From: Planctomycetales bacterium 10988 | GTDB lineage: Bacteria > Planctomycetota > Planctomycetia > Pirellulales > Pb10988 | NCBI GenBank assembly: GCA_009664345.1 | Contig: CP043547.1 | Coordinates: forward strand, 1,798,001-1,862,000 | DNA: 64,000 nt | Reading direction: 5' to 3' | Shown: piece after piece, positions 33,947 through 44,100 of the stretch | Layout of the letters: each line of letters opens with the position of its first letter | Position numbering within the stretch: the stretch's first letter is position 1 | Notes under the pieces: generated by a model | Told to the model about the DNA's origin: nothing | Database searches by the model: none | What the model saw: the letters and a program-made list of their open reading frames with translations, nothing else | Position numbers and translations under genes: made by a program

Positions 33947-35179
33947 ATGTCTAATGCAACATGGTATCTTCGGCTGCCTGCCGGGAATCAATATGGTCCG
34001 ATCACCGAGGACCAAGTCCGCCAATGGGTTCGTGAACGGCGTGTCACTCCCGATTCGATGATTTGGAACCAAGGCTGGCCCAACTGGAAAAAGGCGAGCG
34101 AGGTCTTCCCTGAATTGGCAGGGGGAAGCACTCCTTCGTCTGCTCCTGGGCCCCCGCAAGTCAATCTCCCACGCCCTGGCACCTCTGCTCCTGTCGCTCC
34201 AGGGGCAGGGCCCGGCAAGATTCCGGGAAGCGGCATGGCTCCAGCTCCCGGTTTGCCTCCGATGCCGACCCCTCCTTCGCCGGGAAGTACGCCTTCAGGA
34301 CAACCTACCGCTCGACCTGCGATGGCCCAACCGGCCGTTGCCCGCCCCGCGATGGCACGACCTGCCGGGGGTCCTACTTCGGGAGAGGAACAATTCTTCT
34401 CCGATATTCAAGAGCGAGAAACTTCCTCAAAAGTCCAAGGTTACACGCGCCGCCGTGGGTCCAATCTCCCCATGGTCATCGCGGGGGTCGTCTTCTTCGG
34501 CGGCGGGCTGATCGCACTCGGAGTCCTTCTGTTTATGCTTCTCACGAAGGAAGAAGAACGCAAACCGGAATTGACCAATGTGCTGAAAGTCCCTGAGTTG
34601 GGATTCGAAGTGGATATCGCCGGAGCCGCTACGGCTTTACCTTCGCAGACCATCAATCTTGATAGTGTCGGGTCGATGCGAATCGCTTCCTTTGTGGATG
34701 ATTCCCGCGTTTTGAAGGGCTATATGTTCATGGTAATCTCTGGGGATGATTTCAATGCCAGTCGGGCGAATGACAATAAATCAGCCCTCTTTGCGGAATA
34801 TGCCAAGTTCGTCGGCAAAAATTATGAAGCCCAAAATATCTCCCAACAAAAAAGCGTGCAGCTTGGGAATCATGCCGGCGAAGAGTTCACTCTAGAAGGG
34901 GATGAACACCGTATTCGCGCGCAAGTCTATCTCATTTTCAAACGCCTCTTCTTTGTCGGAGTTCTCGATTCGGGAGAAGGAAAAGGCCTGCAAGCACCGA
35001 TCGTGGAAGAATATTTTAAGTCGTTTCGCATGCAATCCGAGCCGGACGTTCGTTTCAAATATACGTCACTCCCACCATCGCCCCTTCTTCCGCTGGCGGG
35101 AAGAGACGAACATCCGCTGCAATCTGATCCTCCTTTCTCCCCCTCTTGGGGACTTTCTGCGATTGCCCCCTCTTTCTAA
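33947..35179 (+). CDS. GYF_2-domain membrane protein
   Basis: 410 residues. The first 60 form a GYF_2 (DUF4339-like) domain: WYLRLPAGNQYGPITEDQV, WVRERRVTPDSMIWNQGWPNWKKASEV. These modules bind proline-rich peptides. A Pro/Ala/Gly-rich linker (about 65-150) leads to one membrane segment (about 175-200, NLPMVIAGVVFFGGGLIALG). The part outside the membrane (about 205-370) is an unassigned alpha/beta domain. The last 35 residues are Pro/Ser-rich and unlike the rest. The proline-rich linker could be an internal GYF ligand. Topology with the GYF domain in the cytoplasm is inferred. It stands alone before the pyruvate-kinase-like gene. Confidence 0.88.
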   Translation: MSNATWYLRLPAGNQYGPITEDQVRQWVRERRVTPDSMIWNQGWPNWKKASEVFPELAGGSTPSSAPGPPQVNLPRPGTSAPVAPGAGPGKIPGSGMAPAPGLPPMPTPPSPGSTPSGQPTARPAMAQPAVARPAMARPAGGPTSGEEQFFSDIQERETSSKVQGYTRRRGSNLPMVIAGVVFFGGGLIALGVLLFMLLTKEEERKPELTNVLKVPELGFEVDIAGAATALPSQTINLDSVGSMRIASFVDDSRVLKGYMFMVISGDDFNASRANDNKSALFAEYAKFVGKNYEAQNISQQKSVQLGNHAGEEFTLEGDEHRIRAQVYLIFKRLFFVGVLDSGEGKGLQAPIVEEYFKSFRMQSEPDVRFKYTSLPPSPLLPLAGRDEHPLQSDPPFSPSWGLSAIAPSF

Positions 35180-35254
35180 AGGCGGGATCGCGATAAACTG
35201 ATATTAAGCATTTCCATTTTTATCATTCACTAGTAATAGAGTCGGAGTAGAGTA

Positions 35255-37126
35255 ATGCCTCAACGCTATCAGCCCCAAATGCTTGAGGATGTTTGGAGGA
35301 AGATGCTTCAACTCAGAGAGTACGCGGTTGAGTTTGAAGAGGAATTTGCCCGACTGCTGGACGAAGTGGATGATTCTCGCAAATCAAGTGCCCGCAACTT
35401 GCTGCATTACCTTGGCATTCGACAACACGATATGCGGGAGTTGCAACTCAGCTTGGCCGAATTGGGGTTGAGTTCCTTAGGTCGCATGGAATCCCATGTT
35501 TTGGCAACCATCGATTCGGTCCTTGGGGCCTTGGCGAAACTGACCGGAAATGAACTTGTTCGCAAAGAACGCCACATCCCGCCGTGTACGTTTACCGAAG
35601 GCGAAAAGCTTCTCAACCAGTGTGCTCAAGAACTTTTGGGAGAATCCCCGGAAGGCCGGAATGTCCGCTTGATGGTCACGATGCCGTCAGAGGCCGGCGA
35701 AGACCCACAAGTGATCGATCGCTACATGGAAGCCGGGATGGAATTGGTTCGCATCAATTGTGCGCATGATAATAAAACGGTTTGGAGTAAGATGCTGGAG
35801 TATCTTCACCAAGCCGAAGAAAAGCACGGCCGCAAATGTCGGGTGTTGTTCGATCTCGCCGGGCCGAAACTCCGAACAGGCCCCATTTCGCCTTTGGAAG
35901 GAATTTTGCGGCTACGACCGCATCGTGATTATCGCGGACGAACCCAACAACCGGCCTATGTCTGGCTCACGCAAGTCAATGAAAAAGCCCCCGTCACGCG
36001 GCCACCGGAAGATGTCGACGAAGTGATTCCGCTGCTTCCGACAGATTTACTCAAGGAAGTTCAACCTGGCGACCGCTGGCGAATGTTTGATCTACGAGGT
36101 CAACGCCGACAGTTCACCGTACAACGAGTTGAATCGAATGGCTGTTTGGTAACGACAAAAAAGACGAGTTACCTTCATGCCGGGACTTCGTTGAATCTTG
36201 TCCGGGATCGTCAGCTATTGGGCAAGGCCCGCGTCGCGAAGTTGCCCGCTACGGCCCAATCCATTCCGCTCATCGCTGGCGATCATTTGATGTTGATGCC
36301 TGACAATTGCCCCGGAGAGCTGGCGGAATATGGAGAAGATGGAGAATTGATCAAGCCGGCGATGATCGGCTGCACGCTGCCGGAAGTCTTCCGAGATGCC
36401 CGTGTGAGAGAGCGAATCTTCTTCGATGATGGCAAAATCGGTGGCAAGATCGTGATGGCCAGCGCTCAAATGTTGCTGGTAGAGATCCAACGCCCAGTCC
36501 TTAAACCTGCCAAATTGAAGAGTGACAAAGGGATCAATCTGCCGGATACCCGTTTGAATTTGCCTTCGATTACGCAAAAGGACCTGCGGGACCTCGACTT
36601 CATCACGCAACATGCGGATATGGTCGGCCTTTCCTTTGTGCGGCATGCCTACGACCTTCGCCCGCTCCAAGATGAACTGGTTCGTCGCAAGGCCGATCAT
36701 TTGGGAATCGTCCTCAAGATCGAAACCAAAGAAGCCTTTGATCAATTCCCCCGGCTTCTGCTCACCGGTCTGCGTCGACCTCCTTTGGGAGTGATGATTG
36801 CCCGCGGCGATTTAGGCGTAGAGTTAGGATTCGAACGCCTCGCCGAGGTCCAAGAGGAATTATTATGGCTTTGCGAAGTCGCTCACGTTCCGGTGATTTG
36901 GGCCACGCAAGTGCTGGAAAGTCTGGCGAAGAAGGGAATGCCTTCGCGGGCGGAAGTCACCGATGCGGCCATGAGTGGGCGTGCCGAATGCGTGATGCTT
37001 AACAAAGGTCCGCACATCGAAGAAGCAATTTCTTTCCTTGATGATGTGTTGAAACGCATGCAACAGCATCAAATCAAAAAGCGAAATATGCTTCGCCCCC
37101 TCTCGATCAGCAAGCTTGATTCCTGA
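35255..37126 (+). CDS. Atypical pyruvate-kinase-like protein
   Basis: 623 residues, larger than a normal pyruvate kinase (about 470). About 130 N-terminal helical residues of unknown role precede a pyruvate kinase barrel: VRLMVTMPSEAGED in place of the usual TIGPAS strand, GMELVRINCAHD for MNVARLNFSHG, LFDLAGPKLRTG, DFITQHADMVGLSFVR, IARGDLGVELG, and ATQVLESLAKKGMPSRAEVTDAAMSGRAECVMLNKG. The lid domain is expanded (about 210-390). The Arg of the active-site RxN motif, DLxGPK and ARGDLGV are conserved, but the C-terminal regulatory domain is missing and MLNKG replaces MLSGETA. It may be a real pyruvate kinase variant or a paralogue with another phosphoenolpyruvate-related reaction. GGAG precedes the ATG at 35255. 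Confidence 0.9.
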   Translation: MPQRYQPQMLEDVWRKMLQLREYAVEFEEEFARLLDEVDDSRKSSARNLLHYLGIRQHDMRELQLSLAELGLSSLGRMESHVLATIDSVLGALAKLTGNELVRKERHIPPCTFTEGEKLLNQCAQELLGESPEGRNVRLMVTMPSEAGEDPQVIDRYMEAGMELVRINCAHDNKTVWSKMLEYLHQAEEKHGRKCRVLFDLAGPKLRTGPISPLEGILRLRPHRDYRGRTQQPAYVWLTQVNEKAPVTRPPEDVDEVIPLLPTDLLKEVQPGDRWRMFDLRGQRRQFTVQRVESNGCLVTTKKTSYLHAGTSLNLVRDRQLLGKARVAKLPATAQSIPLIAGDHLMLMPDNCPGELAEYGEDGELIKPAMIGCTLPEVFRDARVRERIFFDDGKIGGKIVMASAQMLLVEIQRPVLKPAKLKSDKGINLPDTRLNLPSITQKDLRDLDFITQHADMVGLSFVRHAYDLRPLQDELVRRKADHLGIVLKIETKEAFDQFPRLLLTGLRRPPLGVMIARGDLGVELGFERLAEVQEELLWLCEVAHVPVIWATQVLESLAKKGMPSRAEVTDAAMSGRAECVMLNKGPHIEEAISFLDDVLKRMQQHQIKKRNMLRPLSISKLDS

Positions 37127-37589
37127 GCCCGGCTCCTTCTTTCGATCCATTCCCTTCCAGGGTGTAAACCGTGGAAAGCGGGGAAGCTGCGTTCACTTTA
37201 CTTATTGGTAAAACCCCACTTCTCAAAAACTTGCTCATGAGGGCGAAGGTTTCTCAACCAACTTAACGAACGGCAACACTTCTGCCGATAACGATTATGC
37301 CGTTGTTGCTTGGTTACTCGGCCTTCCGAAAGCCTCCCGGACCCGCCTTCCTCTTCCCACCAATGATCAGCCGTCTTCGACGGTCAGCCTTGTTGTGGCC
37401 TTGTGGTTCAAGGTTTTCTTTCGGTTTCTCCTTGGGACTTTCTGAGGAGATCGCCTGGCAGCTTGAAGCTCTGATAAACTGATTTGAGAAAGACGACCAA
37501 ACGCGAGCGTTGTTGCTCAAAATAAAAAGGTTTTGTCAGAGCTACCCAGTAACCTTCCGACTTTCGTCCTGCCTGAGAAGGAGAGATTT
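37127..37589. other. 463-base intergenic region
   Basis: No supported gene or strong terminator. A small hairpin CCGTC-TTC-GACGG is near 37376. A 61-codon frame at 37297-37482 has no ribosome site and an unlikely composition. Confidence 0.4.
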
Positions 37590-37856
37590 GTGGCTCAAGA
37601 AATTAACGTCCTGGCCCTGGTTAAAGGGGAAGAACGCTACGTCTTTCTTTACGATGATTCCAATCGTGCGGAAACCCTCCGGCAGTTGGGTCGCTTCGCG
37701 GCCAATCCTGAATTGAGCTTCACTTGGTATGACGCGGCGGTTTTGAGTCAAAAGGTTCGTCAACAAGCCCCGATGGAAGAGATCACCGGACGCATTCAAT
37801 CGCCGGCTCCTCCGCAGGGCCCCAGCTTTCCCACCGAAGAAAGCGACTTTTCTTAG
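37590..37856 (+). CDS. Small hypothetical protein
   Basis: 88 residues from a GTG at 37590 that follows AAGGAGAG at five bases; the frame is open further upstream but without a ribosome site. The product MAQEINVLALVKGEERYVFLYDD, ETLRQLGRFAANPELSFTWYDAAVLSQKVRQ looks like a compact alpha/beta protein with a Pro-rich tail. No named family was recognised. It precedes the tyrosine recombinase gene by about 130 bases. Confidence 0.75.
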   Translation: MAQEINVLALVKGEERYVFLYDDSNRAETLRQLGRFAANPELSFTWYDAAVLSQKVRQQAPMEEITGRIQSPAPPQGPSFPTEESDFS

Positions 37857-37986
37857 AGTTTGTGGTAAAAGTAAATTGGAAGTCACCTTTTCCCGGTGTT
37901 TACTTGGTTCTGAAGAATTTTGACCGCTGGCTCCTAGTCGTCTCACCGTTTAGTAAAATTTCCCTTCGAGGATTTTGCCGAAGCAA

Positions 37987-38889
37987 ATGCAAGCAACGAT
38001 AGGCCGATTCTTGCGTTATTTGGAAGTCGAACGCCATGCTTCCGAACATACCATGAAAGCGTACCGCGAAGATTTATTTGCCTTGGTCGAATATCTCCAA
38101 GCGAGCTATGGCAATCATCTACCAAATCCCGGCCAACTCACGACGTTGGATTTGCGGGGGTATTTGGCATCGCTGCATGATCAAGGCTATGCCAAGACCA
38201 CGATTGCCCGCCGCTTGGCCAGCTTGCGTAGTTTCTTCAAGCACGGCCAACGAGAAGGTTGGGCCGAGAGTAATCCCGCCAAAGCGTTGCGAAATCCTCG
38301 GAAACAACGCAAGTTGCCGCATTTTCTTTCCTCTCAAGAAATCGGCCAACTCCTCGAAGCCCCCGATCATTCCACCGACGCCGGCAAGCGAGACCGAGCG
38401 ATTCTGGAAACCTTTTACTCCTCTGGATTACGGGTGAGTGAACTCGTCGGCCTCAACGATAGTGATTGGGATCGCGTCTCCGGCGTCGCCCGCATTCGAG
38501 GAAAAGGTCGCAAAGAACGCCTGGCCCCGATCGGTTCCTATGCGGAAAAAGCCCTCGATGAATGGCTAACCGTTCGCACGTTGCATCCTCAAGAGGCGAG
38601 CGGCCCTGCCGCTCCGATCTTTGTCAATCGCTTTGGCAAGCGGCTTACCACCCGTAGTATCGCCAGGATGTTGGACAAATATCTCAAGGAGCTAGGCTTC
38701 GACAGCCGGACGACCCCGCATACCCTGCGGCATACTTTTGCCACCCATCTGCTTGATAGCGGGGCGGATATCCGCAGTGTTCAAGAACTTCTCGGACACA
38801 AAAACATCATCACCACACAAATCTACACCCACGTCAGCACCGCCGGCCTCAAAGCCATCTATGAAAAGGCCCACCCCCGCGCCAGCTAA
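37987..38889 (+). CDS. XerC/XerD-type tyrosine recombinase
   Basis: 300 residues from the ATG at 37987; a TTG at 37975 in frame with GAGGA just before it would add four residues and is equally possible. The N-terminal SAM-like core-binding domain (FLRYLEVERHASEHTMKAYREDL) is followed by the catalytic domain with all residues of the family: Arg in SGLRVSEL, Lys in RGKGRKERL, HTLRHTFATHLL (His-x-x-Arg), LGHKN (His) and IYTHVS (nucleophilic Tyr). Length and motifs match the chromosome-dimer resolvases XerC or XerD rather than phage integrases. Which of the two it is cannot be decided here. No partner or dif site was identified in the window. Confidence 0.94.
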   Translation: MQATIGRFLRYLEVERHASEHTMKAYREDLFALVEYLQASYGNHLPNPGQLTTLDLRGYLASLHDQGYAKTTIARRLASLRSFFKHGQREGWAESNPAKALRNPRKQRKLPHFLSSQEIGQLLEAPDHSTDAGKRDRAILETFYSSGLRVSELVGLNDSDWDRVSGVARIRGKGRKERLAPIGSYAEKALDEWLTVRTLHPQEASGPAAPIFVNRFGKRLTTRSIARMLDKYLKELGFDSRTTPHTLRHTFATHLLDSGADIRSVQELLGHKNIITTQIYTHVSTAGLKAIYEKAHPRAS

Positions 38890-38914
38890 AGCGTTTTCTT
38901 TTCTACAAAACGCT
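38890..38914 (+). terminator. Hairpin after the recombinase gene
   Basis: AGCGTTTT (38890-38897) and AAAACGCT (38907-38914) form a perfect 8-bp stem with a 9-base loop directly after the stop codon. No T-run follows, so termination is uncertain. Confidence 0.35.
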
Positions 38915-39057
38915 CTGGGTATAGAATTTGCTTAAGGAAGAATTGTCGATTATTCTTTCAATTTCAACAATTCAACCTACCAACTGCGTGAATCTTGTTT
39001 GACAGACGATCAATGCAACGGATCTCACGTCAGTTTAAATAAGCGGAGGTCGATCAG

Positions 39058-40014
39058 GTGGACCGATCTATTTTGGTGATGTGGAACTCGAATGCCGGCT
39101 CGACCGATCAAGCCCAGGCTTTGTTGGAACAACTCAAAGGGGACGCTCGGGTCAAGATTCATTCCCCCGAGGGAGATCAGGAAGCGATCAACTATGTCAA
39201 AGAGGCGGCGACCGAGTTCGACGCGGTTATTGCCGCCGGTGGAGATGGAACGGTCAATACCACGGTCAACGGCTTGGCTGCTTCCAAGGCGGAAAGTCCC
39301 ATCATGGGCGTGTTGCCTTTAGGGACGGCGAATGATCTCTCTTTTACGTTGAGCACGCCCCCTCAGCTTGAACGCTGGTTGGCTTTGATGCTCGATCAGT
39401 CAATTCAGCAAGACAAAAATTTCGTCCGTCCTTGTGACATTATTCAAACGAAAACCAAGGACGGAGTGAGCTACTTCGCGAATGTGGCCACCGGCGGAAA
39501 TAGCGACCGTGTCACCGAGCAGATGACCAATGAAATCAAACAGCAGTGGGGGGCCTTGGCCTATTTGCGTGGGGCTCTTGATGTGCTGCAAGACTTGAAA
39601 GGCTTCGAACTTGTAGTGCAATTCGATGAGGAAGAAGCCTTTGATTGCACAGCCTGGAATGTCATTGTCGCCAATGGTCGTGCTTGTGGAGGACATTTAC
39701 TCGTCGCCCCGCAAGCGAGTTTGGAAGATGGCTTGATCGATGTGATGATCATCCGCGACGGCACCTCGATCGACTTGGCATCGCTGACGGCTCAGCTTTT
39801 CTTGAGTGATTACTTGCTGAGCGAGCAGGTCATTTATCGGCAAGTGAAACAGTTCAAAGTTTCCTCGGACCCGCCGCTCCGATTCTCTGCTGATGGAAAT
39901 CTTTTGCCGGAATCTTCAGTTTCGTTTGAGATTCAAGCTTCGCGAATCCGTGTCTTGGTCGGTCCGGAATATGTTCGCAAACCGCCCAAGACAACCCGGA
40001 GTTCGGCGGTCTAA
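39058..40014 (+). CDS. Diacylglycerol/lipid kinase family protein (YegS-like)
   Basis: 318 residues. The catalytic loop AAGGDGTVNTTVNGL (about 59-73) and PLGTANDLSFTL (about 88) define the DAGK_cat fold, shared by diacylglycerol, ceramide and YegS phosphatidylglycerol kinases. ANVATGGNSDRV and the C-terminal beta-sandwich (FKVSSDPPLRFSADGNLL) complete the two-domain protein. It is soluble and acts at membranes. The GTG at 39058 is used because GCGGAGG lies at the right distance and no ATG fits. The lipid substrate is unknown. Confidence 0.93.
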   Translation: MDRSILVMWNSNAGSTDQAQALLEQLKGDARVKIHSPEGDQEAINYVKEAATEFDAVIAAGGDGTVNTTVNGLAASKAESPIMGVLPLGTANDLSFTLSTPPQLERWLALMLDQSIQQDKNFVRPCDIIQTKTKDGVSYFANVATGGNSDRVTEQMTNEIKQQWGALAYLRGALDVLQDLKGFELVVQFDEEEAFDCTAWNVIVANGRACGGHLLVAPQASLEDGLIDVMIIRDGTSIDLASLTAQLFLSDYLLSEQVIYRQVKQFKVSSDPPLRFSADGNLLPESSVSFEIQASRIRVLVGPEYVRKPPKTTRSSAV

Positions 40015-40015
40015 C

Positions 40016-41059
40016 TTAGTTCGTGGCAGCGATCGGCAGGGCAAAATCCCCTTGCATATCTCGCCAAACGGCATGGGCATGATTGGCGGGATTGCCTTCC
40101 GGGTCCGGCTGGGTGTTGACGAATTCGATCAAGAACGTCGGACCCTGCACGCGATAATAATGGCCAATGCCCGGAGTATCCGCCCCGGCCCAAGCAAAAT
40201 GGACTTCTTTCCAACCCGACTTTTGAATAGCCTGCATTCGCTGTTTGGCCACATCTTGCGGGGCGTTTTGAATGTAAGTCCGCACGAGCTTCTGCAAGAG
40301 TTTACGTTGTTCCGGCTCCATTTTATTGGCCGTCAAACCGATGGCGGCTTCGGTGGGAGGTTGAATTTCCCCAGGGGCACGAATCTCACGCGGGGCTTTC
40401 TCGTCGAAGATCGCTTCGGCCCGTTGATCACTAGTGAGTGAACCCAACAGTTCAAAAGCGAGGGCTTCTTCTTGCTTCAAAACTTCCGTACCTCGCGGAA
40501 TGCTATCGACGGCATCCGACTTGACGACCGCAGGATTGGAACCAAAGAAGAACGGCGTCGCATCGAGGACCTCGCCCCCTTCGATGGTGAAGTTCATGGA
40601 AAGATGGTGACCTTCGACACTGAGCGACCAGCGTTCTTTGCCGGGCTCCCCGAAGATGGCAAACCAGTAACGCTCCGGATCGCGGATCGGCCCCGAACGG
40701 CCTTGTTGCAATTCATGCAGCAGCGTTTCCAACTCCATGATGCCGGTCGCTTTCTTATATCCGGCTTTGCTCAAGGATTGTTGCAAAAGATGAAAGGCCG
40801 CTTTGCGTTGCTTCTTATTGAGGTCCTTGACCATCATCCCTTCGCGAGGGGCTTGCGGGACGAAATGCCATTGCGTTCGCTTCATGGAATCGTAAGGCAT
40901 GACGGCTGTCTGGCGTTGTTCCTCGCTCAGTGTTTCCAGATAACTCCGTGCGGCGGAGGTCATCGCTTCCCCGGTGGACATCGCTTTGAGCGACCAGGCG
41001 ATACTTCCCAGCGAGAGGAAACACAAAGCACAAGCGGCAATTTTCCAAGACGTTTTCAT
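40016..41059 (-). CDS. DUF3500-domain exported protein
   Basis: 347 residues with a Sec signal ([23 protein letters not shown]). The mature part matches DUF3500: [95 protein letters not shown], and the end [39 protein letters not shown]. The conserved His and Trp residues suggest an enzyme or ligand-binding protein; the function is unknown. The ATG at 41059 starts the signal. It converges with the lipid kinase gene (1-base gap). Confidence 0.93.
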   Translation of the reverse strand: [347 protein letters not shown]

Positions 41060-41113
41060 CGGCAACCCTATCTAGCGAACGCAAAAACCAGTTTTTAATT
41101 ATCTAAGCAGACA

Positions 41114-44100
41114 TTAACTCAACAGTAATTGTAAATCATCCGAGGTGAGTTTTGCAATCAAACTGTTATCCGCCGTGATAATTGCTTCCGCCAGGCGGCG
41201 TTTGTCCGATTGCAGTTGCAAGATTTTTTCTTCCACCGTATTGCGAGCAATCAAGCGATATGCGAAAACCCGGCGGGTTTGGCCGATGCGGTGTGCCCGG
41301 TCAACCGCTTGAGCTTCGACGGCAGGGTTCCACCAGGGATCGAGAATGAAGACATAATCGGCAGCCGTCAGATTCAACCCTTGGCCTCCGGCCTTGAGAC
41401 TAATCAAGAAGACGCGGCAATCCGGGTCATTCTGGAACCAATCGACCTGCTCCTTCCGCTTCCGCGTGCGACCATCGAGATAAGCATAGGTCACGCCTTC
41501 GCGATCAAGTTGATCTCGCACGATCGACAGCAAGCTCGTGAACTGCGAGAAGATCAGGGCTTTATGACCTTCTTCCAAAATCGAACGCAACTGCTCATGC
41601 AACGTCTCCAGCTTGGCACTCGATTCGTGACGCAAATCGGGATCGATCAAGCCAGGGTGACAGGCCACTTGTCGCAAGCGGAGCAGGGCTTCGAGGACTT
41701 GGATCTTCGATCGTTCGATACCGACTTCGCCGATCTGTTTGCCCAAAGCCGTGCGATAGTGGGCTCGCAAGCTATCGTAATGCTTCCGCTGTTCGGTTCC
41801 CAATTCGCAATACAGCGTTTGCTCGGTTTTCTCGGGAAGTTCGCTGAGGACTTGCTCCTTGGTACGGCGAAGCAGGAACGGTCGCAAGGCTTTGGCCAAA
41901 AGTTGCAGCGAACGTTCATCGACGGGTTCGCCTTTATTTCCCGCTTGGGAGAGAAGTTTGCGTTGGCTCGCTCGGCCTAACATGCCGGGATTGAGAAACT
42001 CAAAGATCGACCATAGCTCGCCCAGGTGATTTTCCACCGGCGTCCCGGTCAGGGCCAGATGATATTGCGAGTTGATCAAGCGGCAAGCTTTGGATGCCTG
42101 CGAGCCGGAGTTTTTGATCGCCTGGGCTTCATCGAGAATCGTGTATTCAAATTCCAATTTTTGCAAGTCCATGATATCACGGCGAAGTGTTCCGTAAGTG
42201 GTGATAATCAAATCACACTCGGCGAATTGCTCAATCAACGGAATCCGCCCGGTTCCGGTATAGTCCAAGACTCGCAGTTCCGGCACGAATTGACCGGCTT
42301 CCTCGATCCAGTTGTGAACCAAACTGCGGGGCACAATCACCAAGCTCGGGCGGCGTTTTTGATCTTCTTTTAAATTGGAATAATGCTGTTGGAGCAGGGC
42401 CAGCACCTGCACGGTCTTTCCCAACCCCATGTCATCGGCTAGGCAACCGCCGAAGCGGAAGCGTTGCAAAAAGAGCAGCCAACCCAAGCCTTCTTGTTGA
42501 TAGTGTCGCAAGGAACCTAAGAAGCCTTTCGGTTCATCGGCGCACTTTACGCCTTCGAAGGAGCGGAGTTGTTCGCGAATCTCTTGGAATTTTTCATCAA
42601 TATTGACATGCGGTTGGGCTGCCAAGAGGGCGTCGAGAATGGCGGCTTGCGATTTGGAGAATTTAAGCTTGTCGCCATCGACTTTGCCCAATCGCACCAA
42701 CGAGGCATATTGCTGCAACCAGCTTTCCGGCAGCATCCCACGGGAGCCATCTTCCAGCGTTAGCAAGGTATCGCCGCGTTCGGCAGCTTCGAGCAAGGCC
42801 GGCATACTCGCTTGCACGCCCCCGAAATCAACCTTGCCATCCAGCTCAAACCAGTCGATTACGGAAGAGACACTGAGGCTGACATCGCCAGCTTGGCGGA
42901 TTTCATGACCATCGGTTTCCACAATCCAATCAGTCGGAACAAGTTGGCGAACGACCTCGGGAAGGAGTTCCACACTCAAGAGAAAATCAAACTTTTCCCT
43001 GCGATAACGTTCCTGGGGGATCGTGAAGCCGAGTTGTGTCAAGGTCTCAATCGATTTGCGTTCCGCTTCCCGATCCCGTTGCAAGACTTGCCTCTTGTCA
43101 CGATCGACGACGGCGGCTTCCAGACCTCGCCAGGGGACGACTTCTCCTCCATAATCGAAAGCGACGGTTGCCCCTAAGGTGCGGTGGTCCGTTGGGCCAG
43201 CCTGCACGAGCATAACTTTCGGACGCGGCTTGAAGCGTTGGCAATTCCAACGGAGTTCATCCGGCAAATCAACCGAGGGCAGGGCGGGCATTCGCCACAA
43301 GGATTCCAAGAGATGATCCTGTTGATCACGAGGAACCGCGATCGGCCCTTGCGAACGAAGATGAACAATCCAGCCAAAAGAAGAACCGACCTCCAATCGG
43401 CTGACCGTGGTTTTCATAATGGCCAGGCCGTCTTTCAGCAGCAGCACCGGATCGGCCAAGTCCATTCGCTCGGCCCCACGCTGGAGATATCCCCAGAGCT
43501 GCCAACGGTCTTCCTCTTCATGATGCTGAACTTCGAGGCCCAATCGCCACGGCTCTCCGTTGTCCCATTCCAACGCCCGAAAGGTATCCGGCGTGCGATC
43601 ATCGGTCCAACCAAATCGACCCGTTCCACAAAGCCGCGGCATGATGAAATCGGTCATCGCCGAGCGGAGCAGGGCCTTGGTGACCTTTTGCTCATTGGCA
43701 TTTCGATAAGGATAGCTGTCCTGATCTTCGTATTCAGGAATATTGCCAAGGAGCAAACTCAGCAGTTCTTGATCTTCAGGATCGGAAAATTGTTCGAGTT
43801 CTTCCGGGGCCAGCTTGAGGGCTTTAATCTTGCCGAACTGGCCGTTCTTGCGGGTTTCGCGATGAAAGAGATCGATCATCACTTCGCCACGTTGCCGGGA
43901 ATCTTCCAAGTTCAGAAAGTACCACGCTTGGCGATTTTTGCTCGTTTGTAATAGCTCGCCGTGTAGCTCTTGCCCAACATCGACGGCAGAGAGTTGGCGA
44001 ATCGAATGCAATCGCTGTTCCCATTCCGGACCTTGCGGAAGCTCGGACGCCACGCCCATCGAGGTCGTCATCGCATTGAGAAAAGCCTCTTGAGAATCAT

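Noticed and set aside
37297-37482. 61-residue frame between the pyruvate-kinase-like and small protein genes
   Set aside because: No ribosome site and an Arg/Phe/Pro/Leu-rich composition typical of chance frames.
37987-38889. Phage or integron integrase
   Set aside because: Size and motif pattern are those of XerC/XerD, and no attachment sites, cassette or phage genes flank it.
43184-43951. 255-residue plus-strand frame
   Set aside because: Entirely antisense to the SWIM-SNF2 gene, which has strong domain evidence.
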